Assembly: GCF_030450125.1 (NCBI RefSeq)
Contig: NZ_CP123923.1
Coordinates: 6,977,001 to 7,041,000 of the forward strand
Length of the DNA: 64,000 nt
Direction: 5' to 3'
Source: Streptomyces sp. WP-1
Lineage (GTDB): Bacteria > Actinomycetota > Actinomycetes > Streptomycetales > Streptomycetaceae
Shown: positions 50,621 to 59,032 of the stretch, in pieces
Numbering within the stretch: the stretch's first letter is position 1
How the letters are laid out: each line of letters opens with the position of its first letter
Program-made: the position numbers and the translations under genes
Notes under the pieces: model-generated
Told to the model about the DNA's origin: nothing
The model's database searches: none
What the model saw: the letters and a program-made list of their open reading frames with translations, nothing else

Positions 50621-51019
50621 ATGGAGACACCCGCACACGACGCCCTTCCGACGCCGGCCCAGCAGGCGCTGGACGCCCTGGTCGCCAATGCCGAGGACCA
50701 GAGGGCCCTGGACACCCTCGCCCACAGCGACGTGCTCGTCCCCGTGCCGGACGACGCGATCGACGGCGAGGGCACCGACGCCACGACGGTGGCCCTGCCC
50801 ATCCTGGAACAGCCCGGGGGAGACCCGGTCGTCCCCGTGTTCACCACGGAGAACGAGATGGCCGAGCTCCTGCCCTTCATCTCCCGCTACCGCCTCATCC
50901 CGCTGGGCGCGCTGGCCTCGCAGTGGCCGGACGAGGAGATCTCCCTGGCGATAGACGGCAGCTCGGAGCACGCGCTGACGCTGACGTCCCAGGGGGTACG
51001 CACCCTGCTCGCCCGCTGA
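50621..51019 (+). CDS. SseB-like protein
   Basis: 132 residues. LDALVANAEDQRALDTLAHSDVLVPVPDD, VVPVFTTENEMAELLPF and YRLIPLGALASQWPDEEISLAIDGSSEHALTLT (each in parts) follow the SseB N-terminal fold. Such proteins are small, soluble and of uncertain function in Streptomyces, with a paralogue family sometimes tied to stress. GGGGAT precedes ATG 50621. A neighbour of the NCS1 gene, but not clearly co-transcribed. Confidence 0.82.
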   Translation: METPAHDALPTPAQQALDALVANAEDQRALDTLAHSDVLVPVPDDAIDGEGTDATTVALPILEQPGGDPVVPVFTTENEMAELLPFISRYRLIPLGALASQWPDEEISLAIDGSSEHALTLTSQGVRTLLAR

Positions 51020-51136
51020 GCCGGGGCGCCCGACGGGCGCGGGGCGGTGCCGGTCCACGGCCCCGCCGCGTGGACGCGCCTCCCGCGGCCACCCCCGAAA
51101 TGGATCACCGCGCTCCCGGGGCGCCAAAATGCCCCC

Positions 51137-52234
51137 ATGGAATACATCGCCGGCACGGCGGGCGCCCTGCTGCTCCTCGCCGTGCTGAGCAGCATCCTGC
51201 GCACCCTCGTCGTCCCGAGGGGCCTCTACTCCGCGCTGGTCTTCCGCCTGTGGTGGCTGCTGCGCAGACTGCTCCGGCTGACCACCCCTCGCGGTGACTA
51301 CGAGGCGATCGACCGCGCCCAGACCTGGCTGGCGCCCCTCATGCTGATCGGCATGCTCGCCGGCTGGCTCGTCGGCGCGCTGCTCGGCTTCGGCCTGCTC
51401 CTGTACGCGCTGTCCTCACTGACCTGGACCACCGCGTTCCGCGAGGCCGGCTCCAGCCTGTTCACGCTCGGCTTCGCCAGCGGCGCCCGGTGGAAGCTGT
51501 CGGTCCTCGACTTCGTCGCGGCGGCCACCGGCCCGGTCCTGATCGCGCTCCAGATCGCCTACCTGCCCACGCTCTACGCCGCCTACAACCGCCGCGAGGT
51601 CGAGGTCACCCTCCTCCAGGCAAGGGCGGGCGAGCCCTCCTGGGGCCCGGAGATCCTGGCCCGGCAGTGGCTGGTCGACACCGAGACCGCGCTGCCGGAG
51701 CTGTACCGGGCCTGGGAGCGGCTGGCCTCGGACATGGGCGAGAGCCACTCCACCTACCCGGTGCTGCTGACGTTCCGCTCCCCGCGCCCCTACCGCAGCT
51801 GGCTGGTGGGACTGGTGGCCGTGATGGACGCGGCGGCGCTCCAGCTCGCCCTGGACCCGAAGTCCGCGCCGCCGGAGGCCCGGTTGGTGCTGCGGGCCGG
51901 GTTCAGCGCCCTGCGCGACATCGCCCGCGCGGTGCGCGCCCCCTTCGAGGAGGACCCCGCGCCGAGCGCCCCCATCCGGCTCACCTACGCCGAGTTCGAC
52001 GCGGCCGTGGCGATGCTGGACTCGACCGGCTTCCGCGCCGAGCGCACCCCCGAGGAGGCCTGGCCCCACTTCCGGGGCTGGCGGGTCAACTACGAGGCCG
52101 TCGCCTACGAACTGTGCCGCCGCTGCGACGCCGTACCGTCCCTGTGGACCGGCCCCCGCGACTTCCCGACGACCCCGATCCCGCCGCGCCGCCCGGTGGA
52201 CCGGCGCCCGGACGACCCGCCGGAGGGCGTCTGA
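51137..52234 (+). CDS. Membrane protein with channel-like two-helix/loop region
   Basis: 365 residues, unknown function. Membrane helices at about 5-24, 58-82 and 120-142 (YIAGTAGALLLLAVLSSIL, LMLIGMLAGWLVGALLGFGLLLY in parts, FVAAATGPVLIALQIAYLPTL). Between the second and third lies REAGSSLFTLGFASGARW. This loop resembles a K+-channel pore turn with a degenerate filter (TLGFAS for TVGYGD). A long cytoplasmic helical tail (about 155-350) ends in a Pro/Arg tail. A non-selective channel or a non-conducting relative is possible. ATG 51137 follows a C-rich leader without a clear ribosome site. Confidence 0.78.
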   Translation: MEYIAGTAGALLLLAVLSSILRTLVVPRGLYSALVFRLWWLLRRLLRLTTPRGDYEAIDRAQTWLAPLMLIGMLAGWLVGALLGFGLLLYALSSLTWTTAFREAGSSLFTLGFASGARWKLSVLDFVAAATGPVLIALQIAYLPTLYAAYNRREVEVTLLQARAGEPSWGPEILARQWLVDTETALPELYRAWERLASDMGESHSTYPVLLTFRSPRPYRSWLVGLVAVMDAAALQLALDPKSAPPEARLVLRAGFSALRDIARAVRAPFEEDPAPSAPIRLTYAEFDAAVAMLDSTGFRAERTPEEAWPHFRGWRVNYEAVAYELCRRCDAVPSLWTGPRDFPTTPIPPRRPVDRRPDDPPEGV

Positions 52235-52249
52235 TCCGAACGAAAGACC

Positions 52250-52648
52250 CTAGCTCTCCCGGGCGGCCAGCATCCGCCCGAGGACGGCCCGTTGCACCGG
52301 CAGTACCTCGGTGTGCAGGCCGCGGCCCTTGGCGGTGAGGGCGACCCAGACGCCCCGGCGGTCCTCGGCGCACACCGAGCGTTCCACCAGGCCGTCCTTC
52401 TCCAGCCGGCCGATCAGCCGGGACAGGGCGCTCTGGCTCAGATGCACCCGCCCGACCAGGTTCTGCACCCGGCAGTGGTCGCCGTCGCGGGGCGACTCGG
52501 CGGCCAGGATGTCCAGCACCTCGAAGTCGCTGGCGCCCAGGCCGTAGGGGTGCAGCGCACGGTCGATCTCGCACATCGTGCGCGCGTGTACGGCGAGGAT
52601 GTCCCGCCAGCGTTCCTCCAGCCGGGCGTCGGCCGTTCGCACTGCCAT
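52250..52648 (-). CDS. MarR family transcriptional regulator
   Basis: 132 residues. HTMCEIDRALHPYGLGASDFEVLDILA, HLSQSALSRLIGRLEKDGLVERSVCAEDRRGVWVALTAKG (both in parts) show the winged helix with the D-x-R-x-x wing. It lies just downstream of a VOC gene on the same strand and could control it. Between them GTTG-N6-CAAC at about 52679-52692 is a candidate operator. Ligand unknown. Confidence 0.9.
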   Translation of the reverse strand: MAVRTADARLEERWRDILAVHARTMCEIDRALHPYGLGASDFEVLDILAAESPRDGDHCRVQNLVGRVHLSQSALSRLIGRLEKDGLVERSVCAEDRRGVWVALTAKGRGLHTEVLPVQRAVLGRMLAARES

Positions 52649-52691
52649 ACCGGCACGGTAGCACCGATCCAGCCACTCGTTGAGTGTGCAA

Positions 52692-53048
52692 CTACTTTTC
52701 GGTGACGGGATCCTGGAGCAGACCCACCATGTTGCCGTCGGCGTCCCGCACGGAGGCCACGAGCCGGCCGTTGCCGACGTCCCGGGCGTCCTGGACGATC
52801 TCCGCGCCCGCCGCCACCAGCGCCGCCAGCCGCTCCCGCAGATCGGTGACGTGCCAGAACGGCACCGGCCCGGTCAGACCCTGCGCGTGCCCGTCCGGGT
52901 CCAGGCCGACATCCTGGCCCCCGGCCTTGAAACCGGTGTAGTACGGCTCGTCGGCGTACGGCTCGACGCCCAGCAGCGCGCCGAACAGGGCCTTGGCCCG
53001 CTCCGGGTCCTTGACGGGGTAGATGATCGTCTGCACACCGGCGGTCAT
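52692..53048 (-). CDS. VOC family protein
   Basis: 118 residues. GVQTIIYPVKDPERAKALFGALLG, in parts GVQTIIYPVKDPERA and KALFGALLG, then LDPDGHAQGLTGPVPFWHV and SVRDADGNMVGLLQD, typical of PhnB-like vicinal-oxygen-chelate proteins. I choose ATG 53048 with GGAG 8 nt upstream; the GTG at 53057 overlaps that ribosome site. Substrate unknown. It precedes the MarR gene by 43 bp on the same strand, so they may share a transcript. Confidence 0.87.
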   Translation of the reverse strand: MTAGVQTIIYPVKDPERAKALFGALLGVEPYADEPYYTGFKAGGQDVGLDPDGHAQGLTGPVPFWHVTDLRERLAALVAAGAEIVQDARDVGNGRLVASVRDADGNMVGLLQDPVTEK

Positions 53049-53334
53049 ATGGCTCACTCCTCGCGAGGCAAAGGGTCAGGGGCAGGGGCCCGGCGGGCTC
53101 CCCTTCGGTGCTCCCACGCTAGGCCGGGGGAGTCCGTCACGGCTTCTCGAATCCTGACCGGTTCGGCCCCGGCGCGACCGGCCGCGGTTACGGCGAGGTG
53201 CCCCGCCGGGGAAGGGCGGGTGAACGGTGCGGCGGACGGGCCGCGGCGTGGCCGGGCGCGGCCGATCCGGCGGTAATGTGGGGCCCGGCCGTGATCACCC
53301 GCCGGGGGACGGCCGAGCAGGAGACGTAGGAACG

Positions 53335-53799
53335 ATGACAACCCCCGAAGCCGACACCCTCCACGCCCGCCGCGCACCACGACGGCGGACCCAGTGGCGT
53401 GCCCAGGGCCCCGTCGTCGCGGTGGTCGCGGCCGGCGGCGCCCTCGGCGCCTGCGCCCGCTACGGGCTCAGCCTCGCCTGGACCACCGCGCCCGACGGCT
53501 TCCCGTGGGCGACCTTCTGGACCAACCTCATCGGCTGCGCCGTGATGGGCGTGTTCATGGTGTTCATCACCGAGGTGTGGGCCGCCCACCGCCTCGTCCG
53601 CCCCTTCTTCGGCACCGGCGTCCTCGGCGGCTTCACCACCTTCTCCACCTACACCGTCGACATCCGCCGCCTCGTCGAGGCCGGCCGCCCCGGGATCGGG
53701 CTCGTCTATCTGGTGGCGACGCCCTGCGCGGCCCTCGCGGCGGTGTGGCTCGCCTCGGCCACCGCCCGCCGGGTGCTGACCAGGAGGGAACAGGCATGA
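53335..53799 (+). CDS. crcB: Fluoride exporter CrcB/Fluc
   Basis: 154 residues. Four membrane helices; [31 protein letters not shown] (with the conserved Asn), and [15 protein letters not shown] (the Phe-box/Thr-rich pore segment) are all present. Fluc channels work as dual-topology dimers to expel fluoride. The stop TGA overlaps the ATG of the next gene (ATGA). No fluoride riboswitch motif is evident upstream. Together with the DUF190 gene and a second, truncated crcB it forms a three-gene operon. Confidence 0.95.
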   Translation: MTTPEADTLHARRAPRRRTQWRAQGPVVAVVAAGGALGACARYGLSLAWTTAPDGFPWATFWTNLIGCAVMGVFMVFITEVWAAHRLVRPFFGTGVLGGFTTFSTYTVDIRRLVEAGRPGIGLVYLVATPCAALAAVWLASATARRVLTRREQA

Positions 53800-54182
53800 C
53801 CTCGCTCACCGGCCGCGCGCTGCGGCTGACCGTGTACATCGGCGAGGACGACACCTGGCACCACAAGCCCCTCTACAGCGAGATCGTGCACCGCGCGCAC
53901 GCCGCCGGGCTCGCGGGCGCCAGCGTCTTCCGGGGGATCGAGGGCTACGGCGCCTCCTCCCGCATCCACACCTCCCGGCTGCTCTCGCTCAGCGAGGACC
54001 TGCCGGTCGCGGTGGTCCTCGTGGACACCGAGGAGCGGGTCCGCGCCTTCCTGCCCCAGCTGGACGAACTGGTCCGCGAGGGCCTGGTCACGCTGGACGA
54101 GTGCGAGGTCGTACGGTACGTCGGCCGGACGCCCGGAGAGGACGCCAGGACGGACCGGTCCGAAGGTGAGGAGCCGTTGTGA
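53796..54182 (+). CDS. DUF190 family protein
   Basis: 128 residues. [28 protein letters not shown], in parts [14 protein letters not shown] and [14 protein letters not shown], then [21 protein letters not shown] and [25 protein letters not shown] is the complete DUF190 (PII-like) fold. It is widely found between two crcB genes and is thought to modulate fluoride export, though that is not proven. Start ATG 53796 overlaps the crcB stop; its stop overlaps the GTG of the next gene. Confidence 0.92.
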   Translation: MTSLTGRALRLTVYIGEDDTWHHKPLYSEIVHRAHAAGLAGASVFRGIEGYGASSRIHTSRLLSLSEDLPVAVVLVDTEERVRAFLPQLDELVREGLVTLDECEVVRYVGRTPGEDARTDRSEGEEPL

Positions 54183-54424
54183 ACCGGCTGATCCCCGGCC
54201 TGGTCACCGGCGCCGTCGCCACCGGGGCCGCGGGACCCCGTCCGCAACTCCTGCTCGGCACCGGTCTGTGCGGGGCGCTGACCACGTACTCGACCTTCTC
54301 CTACGAGACCCTGCGGCTGACCGGGGCCGGCTCCGGCCTCTACGCTTCGGTGAACGTCGTCGCCGGAGTGGCGGCCGGGCTCGCCGCGGCCTTCGCCGGG
54401 TACTGGCTCGCCGGCGCTGTGTAG
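54179..54424 (+). CDS. Truncated second CrcB homologue
   Basis: 81 residues instead of about 120-130. GTG 54179 (GTGA overlap with DUF190) opens [18 protein letters not shown] and joins directly to the C-terminal half of CrcB ([24 protein letters not shown], in parts [14 protein letters not shown] and [10 protein letters not shown]). About 40-45 residues are missing: the first membrane helix and the G-x-x-R-Y and F-P-W-G-T-x-x-V-N motifs. The frame is open, so this looks like an in-frame internal deletion. It may be non-functional or may assemble with the intact CrcB. Confidence 0.8.
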   Translation: MNRLIPGLVTGAVATGAAGPRPQLLLGTGLCGALTTYSTFSYETLRLTGAGSGLYASVNVVAGVAAGLAAAFAGYWLAGAV

Positions 54425-54505
54425 ACCCGGGCGCCCGGCACCCCGCCGGACGCGGCAAGTACTGTCTACAACACTGTCGACCTACTCTCCTCAGAACTGG
54501 ATCCC

Positions 54506-55342
54506 ATGAGCGCCATCTCTGTCGGTCAGGCCGTCGTCCTCGGAGTCGTCGAGGGGGTGACCGAGTTCCTCCCCGTGTCCTCCACCGGCCACCTCAAGAT
54601 CGCCGAGGGGCTCATGGACATCCCCGTCGACGACAAGTCCGTCGTCGGGTTCTCCGCCGTCATCCAGGTCGGCGCCATCGCCGCCGTGCTCGTGTACTTC
54701 TTCAAGGACATCAAGCGGATCGTTTCCGCCTGGTTCCGCGGTCTGGTCAACCGTGAGGAGCGCTACCACCACGACTACAAGTTCGCCTGGTGGGTGATCG
54801 CCGCGACGATCCCGATCGTGCTGGTCGGCCTTGCCGCGAAGCCGCTGATCGACGGGCCGCTGGCCTCGCTGTGGGTGGTGGCCGGTTCGCTGATCGTCGG
54901 CTCCGGCGCGATGTGGTGCGCGGACCAGATGGGCCGCCACAAGCGCGGTGAGGACGACACGTCCTTCAAGGACGCGATGTGGGTCGGCTGCTCCCAGATC
55001 CTCGCCCTGCTCTTCCCCGGCTTCTCCCGCTCCGGCGCCACCATGTCCACCGCGCTCGTCCTGGACCTGGACCGCGTCGCCGCGACCCGCCTCTCCTTCT
55101 TCCTCGGCATCCCCGCGCTGACCGGCGCCGGCATCTACGAGCTGAAGGACGCCCTGGGCGCGGGCGTGGGCGCCGCCCCGCTGGCCGTCGGCACCCTCGT
55201 CTCCTTCGTCGTGGCCTACGCCTCGATCGCCTGGCTGCTGAAGTTCGTCGCCAAGCACTCCTTCAACGCCTTCGTGATCTACCGCATCATCATCGGCGTG
55301 GGCCTGCTCGCCCTGCTCGGCACCGGTGTGCTCAACGCCTGA
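54506..55342 (+). CDS. uppP: Undecaprenyl-diphosphate phosphatase
   Basis: 278 residues, about eight membrane helices. The two active-site motifs are EGVTEFLPVSSTGHL near 16-30 and GFSRSGATMS near 170-180. It dephosphorylates undecaprenyl diphosphate to recycle the lipid carrier of peptidoglycan and other envelope polymers (bacitracin resistance). A strong hairpin terminator follows at 55366-55401. Clean start at ATG 54506. Confidence 0.96.
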   Translation: MSAISVGQAVVLGVVEGVTEFLPVSSTGHLKIAEGLMDIPVDDKSVVGFSAVIQVGAIAAVLVYFFKDIKRIVSAWFRGLVNREERYHHDYKFAWWVIAATIPIVLVGLAAKPLIDGPLASLWVVAGSLIVGSGAMWCADQMGRHKRGEDDTSFKDAMWVGCSQILALLFPGFSRSGATMSTALVLDLDRVAATRLSFFLGIPALTGAGIYELKDALGAGVGAAPLAVGTLVSFVVAYASIAWLLKFVAKHSFNAFVIYRIIIGVGLLALLGTGVLNA

Positions 55343-55365
55343 GCCATCACCTCCCGGCCACCCGG

Positions 55366-55401
55366 CGGGGTGCGGCGCCCGAGAGCGGGCACCGCACCCC
55401 G
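55366..55401 (+). terminator. Hairpin terminator after uppP
   Basis: CGGGGTGCGG pairs with CCGCACCCCG, then (after one mismatch) GCCC with GGGC around the loop GAGAGC. Total 14 paired bases, 24 bp after the uppP stop codon. Confidence 0.75.
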
Positions 55402-55446
55402 TCGGCGTTCCCTCCCACCGCCCCAGGCGGGTTTGCACCGGCCGCC

Positions 55447-55482
55447 TTGACAGAGCGGGCGGGCAGCGCGCAGGATCGGCCC
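55447..55482 (+). promoter_or_regulatory. Promoter giving a leaderless fadR-type mRNA
   Basis: TTGACA (55447-55452), 18-nt spacer, CAGGAT (55471-55476), then six bases to GTG 55483. The start codon would be at or within a base of the transcription start, so translation is predicted to be leaderless. Confidence 0.7.
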
Positions 55483-56214
55483 GTGAACCTGTCAGACAGC
55501 CAGACAGGTGGTACCGGCCCGCGGCGCGTGAGCGCGATGGAAGCGGTCCTCGGCCACCTCCGCGCCGCCATCGAACGCGGCGACTACGCCATCGGCGACA
55601 AGCTGCCCTCCGAGGCCGAGCTGGGCCGCACCCTGGAGGTCTCCCGGCCCGTGCTGCGCGAGGCGCTGCGCGCGCTCCAGGCGATGGGCCTCACGGTCTC
55701 CCGGACCGGCAAGGGCACCTTCGTCGTCGCCGACGCCGTGGAGGACCCCACCTTCGGCGACTACGCGGCCAGCGACCTGCTGGAGGTCCGCCGCCACATC
55801 GAGATCCCGGTCGCCGGTTACGCGGCCCTGCGCCGCACCCCCGACCACCTGGACCGCCTGGCCCATCTGCTGGACCGCATGGAGCGGGAGACGGACACCA
55901 CCGCCTGGGTCGCGATGGACACCCTCTTCCACCTCACCGTCGCCGAGGCCGCCCAGAACCCCGTCTTCCGCCGGGTCATCGAGGAGATCCGCGACGCCCT
56001 GGCGCGCCAGTCGGCCTTCCTCAACGAGCTGGGCGGCCGACGCGAGCAGTCCGACCGCGAGCACCGCGCCATCGTCGAGGCGCTCACCGACGGCTCCGAG
56101 CCGGACGCCGTCGCGGCCATGAGCCACCACCTGGACCGCGTCGAACGCACCCTCACCGACATCGTGCGCCCCAGACGGCCGGACCCGGCCGCGAGCGGCG
56201 CGCCCGAGGCATGA
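55483..56214 (+). CDS. FadR/GntR family transcriptional regulator
   Basis: 243 residues from GTG 55483. GntR winged helix at about 22-85 (YAIGDKLPSEAELGRTLEVSRPVLREALRAL, in parts YAIGDKLPSEAELG and RTLEVSRPVLREALRAL, then SRTGKGTFV) and an FCD ligand domain (about 98-225: LEVRRHIEIPVAGYAA, FHLTVAEAAQNPVF, SDREHRAIVEAL). It likely responds to an acidic metabolite. Nearest downstream genes are asparaginase, aspartase and glutaminase, so aspartate or fumarate is a plausible effector. A palindrome in its own first codons suggests autoregulation. Confidence 0.9.
   Translation: MNLSDSQTGGTGPRRVSAMEAVLGHLRAAIERGDYAIGDKLPSEAELGRTLEVSRPVLREALRALQAMGLTVSRTGKGTFVVADAVEDPTFGDYAASDLLEVRRHIEIPVAGYAALRRTPDHLDRLAHLLDRMERETDTTAWVAMDTLFHLTVAEAAQNPVFRRVIEEIRDALARQSAFLNELGGRREQSDREHRAIVEALTDGSEPDAVAAMSHHLDRVERTLTDIVRPRRPDPAASGAPEA
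55487..55509. promoter_or_regulatory. FadR-type operator within the regulator's own 5' end
   Basis: CTGTCAGACAG (55489-55499) is an 11-bp palindrome with one central base. It is nested in ACCTGTC-N9-GACAGGT (55487-55493 and 55503-55509). It covers codons 2-9 of the regulator and sits at the promoter's start region, as expected for autorepression. GTCAGACAG also occurs upstream of the NCS1 gene (48927-48935). Confidence 0.65.
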
Positions 56215-56427
56215 GCGCCGCCCGCCCCTGACCCCCGGACAAGACCCCCTGACCCCCGGACACACCGACGTCGGCACCGGACGCACCACCGTGCCCCTCC
56301 GCCGCCGGCCACCACGGCACCGGGTGCGGTCGTACGACGCCCGTGCCCGCCCCCGTGCCGTCCGCACCCCGCGCCCCCGCCCGGCGTGCCGCCGCGTGAC
56401 CCGCGAACCGGCCGCCCCGACTCCTTG

Positions 56428-57438
56428 ATGCAGGCAGAAATGGACATCAGCTTCCCCGCCGACGCGCCCGTCGTCCGCGCACCCGGCCACGCCCCCGTCG
56501 CCCACCTCGTCCGCGGCGGTGTGATCGAGGGCATCCACTACGGCTCCGTCGTCGTCCTCGGCGCCGACGGCACCGTCGACCACCAGGTCGGCGACATCGA
56601 GGCCGCCTTCTACCCGCGTTCGGCCGTCAAACCCCTCCAGGCCGTCGCCATGGTGCGGGCCGGGCTGCCGCTGGACGGCGAACTGCTGTCCCTGGCCGCC
56701 GCGAGCCACTCCGGGGAGGAGCGCCACCTCGCCGGGACCCGGCGCATCCTCGAACTGGGCGGACTCGCCGAGGACGATCTGCGCAACGTCCCCGACCTGC
56801 CCTTCGACCCCGCCGTCCGGGACACCTGGGTGCGCGACGGCCGGACGCCCTCCCGGCTCGCCCAGAACTGCTCCGGCAAGCACGCGGCGATGCTGTGGAC
56901 CGCGCGCCTCAACGACTGGTCCCTGCCGGACTACCTGGACCCCGCGCACCCCTTGCAGCGGACCATCCGGGAGACCGTCGAGGACCTCACGGGACAGCGG
57001 GTCGCGCACATCACCGTGGACGGCTGCGGCGCGCCCCTGTTCGCCATCTCCCTGCACGGGCTCGCCCGCGCGCTGTCCCGGATCACCTCGGCCGCGCCCG
57101 GCACCGCGGAGGCCAAGGTCGCCGACGCGATGCGGGACCACGCGGAGATGGCGTCCGGCGCGAGCCGCGATGTCGCCGCGCTGATGCGGGCCGTGCCGGG
57201 GCTGCTCGCCAAGGACGGCTTCGAGGGGGTCCAGGTGGCCGCGCTGCCGGACGGGCGGGCGGTGGCCGTGAAGATAGCGGACGGCGCGGACCGCGCCCGG
57301 ATACCGGTCGCGGCACGGGCACTTGAGCGGGCCGGGGTGGACCCCGCCCTGCTGACCGGCTTCGCGGGACAGGCGCTGCTCGGCGGCGGGGTCCCGGTGG
57401 GCGCCGTACGCGTGGTGGGCGGGGCCGAGACCGCCTGA
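56428..57438 (+). CDS. Asparaginase (asparaginase II family)
   Basis: 336 residues if started at ATG 56428 (ATG 56440 also possible; no strong ribosome site for either). HLVRGGVIEGIHYGSVVVLG, FYPRSAVKPLQAVAMVRAG, SHSGEERHLAGTRRIL, QNCSGKHAAMLWT and VDGCGAPLFAISLHGLARA are the conserved blocks of the Rhizobium-type L-asparaginase II family. It hydrolyses asparagine to aspartate and ammonia. It starts about 214 bp after the FadR-type gene and feeds aspartase downstream. Confidence 0.92.
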   Translation: MQAEMDISFPADAPVVRAPGHAPVAHLVRGGVIEGIHYGSVVVLGADGTVDHQVGDIEAAFYPRSAVKPLQAVAMVRAGLPLDGELLSLAAASHSGEERHLAGTRRILELGGLAEDDLRNVPDLPFDPAVRDTWVRDGRTPSRLAQNCSGKHAAMLWTARLNDWSLPDYLDPAHPLQRTIRETVEDLTGQRVAHITVDGCGAPLFAISLHGLARALSRITSAAPGTAEAKVADAMRDHAEMASGASRDVAALMRAVPGLLAKDGFEGVQVAALPDGRAVAVKIADGADRARIPVAARALERAGVDPALLTGFAGQALLGGGVPVGAVRVVGGAETA

Positions 57439-57472
57439 GTTCACCCCTCGCCGGTGTTTTCCCTCCCGAAAC

Positions 57473-57545
57473 CCGGAAAGCCCCGAACCCCGGGAACCCC
57501 GGACAGCCTCGAAGCCCGGGGTGCCCGAACAGCCCCGAAGCCCAG
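57473..57545 (+). repeat. Short degenerate CCCGAA/CCGAAGCCC repeat
   Basis: A 125-bp gap between asparaginase and aspartase holds repeated words CCCGAAACCC, CCCGAACCCC, CTCGAAGCCC and CCCGAAGCCC. They are purine/C blocks with about 20-26 bp spacing. Weak but repetitive; no gene. Confidence 0.5.
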
Positions 57546-57562
57546 AAAGCAGAGCACCCCTG

Positions 57563-58969
57563 ATGACCACCACCCGGCGCGAACACGACCTCCTCGGCGA
57601 TCGGGACGTGCCCGCCGACGCCTACTGGGGCATCCACACCCTGCGGGCCACCGAGAACTTCCCCATCACCGGCATGCCGATCTCGGCGTACTCGCATCTG
57701 ATCGACGCCCTGGCCGCCGTGAAGGAGGCCGCCGCGCTCGCCAACGCGGAACTCGGCCTGCTGGCACCGGAGAAGGCCCGCGCGATCGTCACCGCCTGCC
57801 AGGAGATCCGGCGGGGCGAGCTGCACGAGCAGTTCGTCGTGGACGTCATCCAGGGCGGGGCCGGGACCTCGACCAACATGAACGCCAACGAGGTCGTCGC
57901 GAACCGGGCGCTGGAGCTCCTCGGCCGCGCCAGGGGCGAGTACATGTATGTACACCCGAACGAGGACGTCAACCTGAGCCAGTCGACCAATGACGTCTAC
58001 CCGACCGCCGTCAAGATAGCGACGGTCTTCGCGGTCCGTGGACTGCTCAAGGCGATGGCTGTACTCCAGGACTCCTTCGCGGGGAAGTCCGTGCAGTTCC
58101 GTGACGTGCTCAAGATGGGCCGTACACAGTTGCAGGACGCGGTGCCGATGACGCTCGGCCAGGAGTTCTCCGCGTTCGCCGTGATGATCGAGGAGGACCG
58201 CAGCCGGCTCGCCGAGGCCGTCGAGCTGATCCAGGAGATCAACCTGGGCGCCACGGCGATCGGCACCGGGATCAACGCTCCGTCCGGGTACGCCGAGGCC
58301 GCCCGCCGGCATCTGTCCGCGATCACCGGGCTGCCGCTGGTCACCGCCGCCAACCTGGTCGAGGCCACCCAGGACTGCGGGGCCTTCGTACAGATGTCCG
58401 GGGTGCTCAAGCGGATCGCGGTCAAGCTCTCCAAGAGCTGCAACGACCTGCGGCTGCTGTCCTCCGGTCCGCGCGCCGGGCTCGGGGAGATCAACCTGCC
58501 GCCGGTGCAGGCCGGTTCGTCGATCATGCCGGGCAAGGTCAACCCGGTCATCCCCGAGGTGGTCAACCAGGTCGCCTTCGAGGTCATCGGCAACGACGTC
58601 GCCATCACCATGGCCGCCGAGGCCGGACAGCTCCAGCTCAACGCCTTCGAGCCGATCATCCTCCACTCCCTCTCCGAGTCGATCACCCATCTGGAGCGGG
58701 CCTGCCGGACGCTGGCCGAGCGCTGCGTCGACGGCATCACCGCCAACACCGAGCGGCTGCGCGCGAGCGTGGAGAACTCCATCGGACTGGTCACCGCGCT
58801 CAACCCGCACATCGGGTACACGGCGGCCACCGAGATCGCCAAGGAGGCCCTCGCCACCGGGCGCGGGGTCGCCGAACTGGTCCTGGAGAAGGGCCTGCTG
58901 CCGGTCGGGACACTGACCGGGCTGCTGCGCCCCGAGATCATCGCGGGCAGCGGGGCACCGGCCGCCTGA
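57563..58969 (+). CDS. aspA: Aspartate ammonia-lyase
   Basis: 468 residues. LLGDRDVPADAYWGIHTLRATENFPITG at the start (in parts LLGDRDVPADAYWG and IHTLRATENFPITG), TSTNMNANEVVANRALELLG, NLSQSTNDVYPTAVKIA and the fumarase/aspartase signature GSSIMPGKVNPVIPEVVNQ are all present. It converts aspartate to fumarate and ammonia, feeding the TCA cycle. With asparaginase upstream and glutaminase downstream it makes an amide/aspartate catabolic group. The ATG is 57563; the ribosome site is weak. Confidence 0.96.
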   Translation: MTTTRREHDLLGDRDVPADAYWGIHTLRATENFPITGMPISAYSHLIDALAAVKEAAALANAELGLLAPEKARAIVTACQEIRRGELHEQFVVDVIQGGAGTSTNMNANEVVANRALELLGRARGEYMYVHPNEDVNLSQSTNDVYPTAVKIATVFAVRGLLKAMAVLQDSFAGKSVQFRDVLKMGRTQLQDAVPMTLGQEFSAFAVMIEEDRSRLAEAVELIQEINLGATAIGTGINAPSGYAEAARRHLSAITGLPLVTAANLVEATQDCGAFVQMSGVLKRIAVKLSKSCNDLRLLSSGPRAGLGEINLPPVQAGSSIMPGKVNPVIPEVVNQVAFEVIGNDVAITMAAEAGQLQLNAFEPIILHSLSESITHLERACRTLAERCVDGITANTERLRASVENSIGLVTALNPHIGYTAATEIAKEALATGRGVAELVLEKGLLPVGTLTGLLRPEIIAGSGAPAA

Positions 58970-59032
58970 CCTGCGGCGACGAGAGGTATCGGAGCGGGGG
59001 CGAGTGGGCTCCGGGAGCGGTACGGAGGCACA

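Noticed and set aside
53049..53334. Fluoride riboswitch before crcB
   Set aside because: I could not find the conserved crcB-motif blocks; only generic GC-rich sequence and short hairpins.
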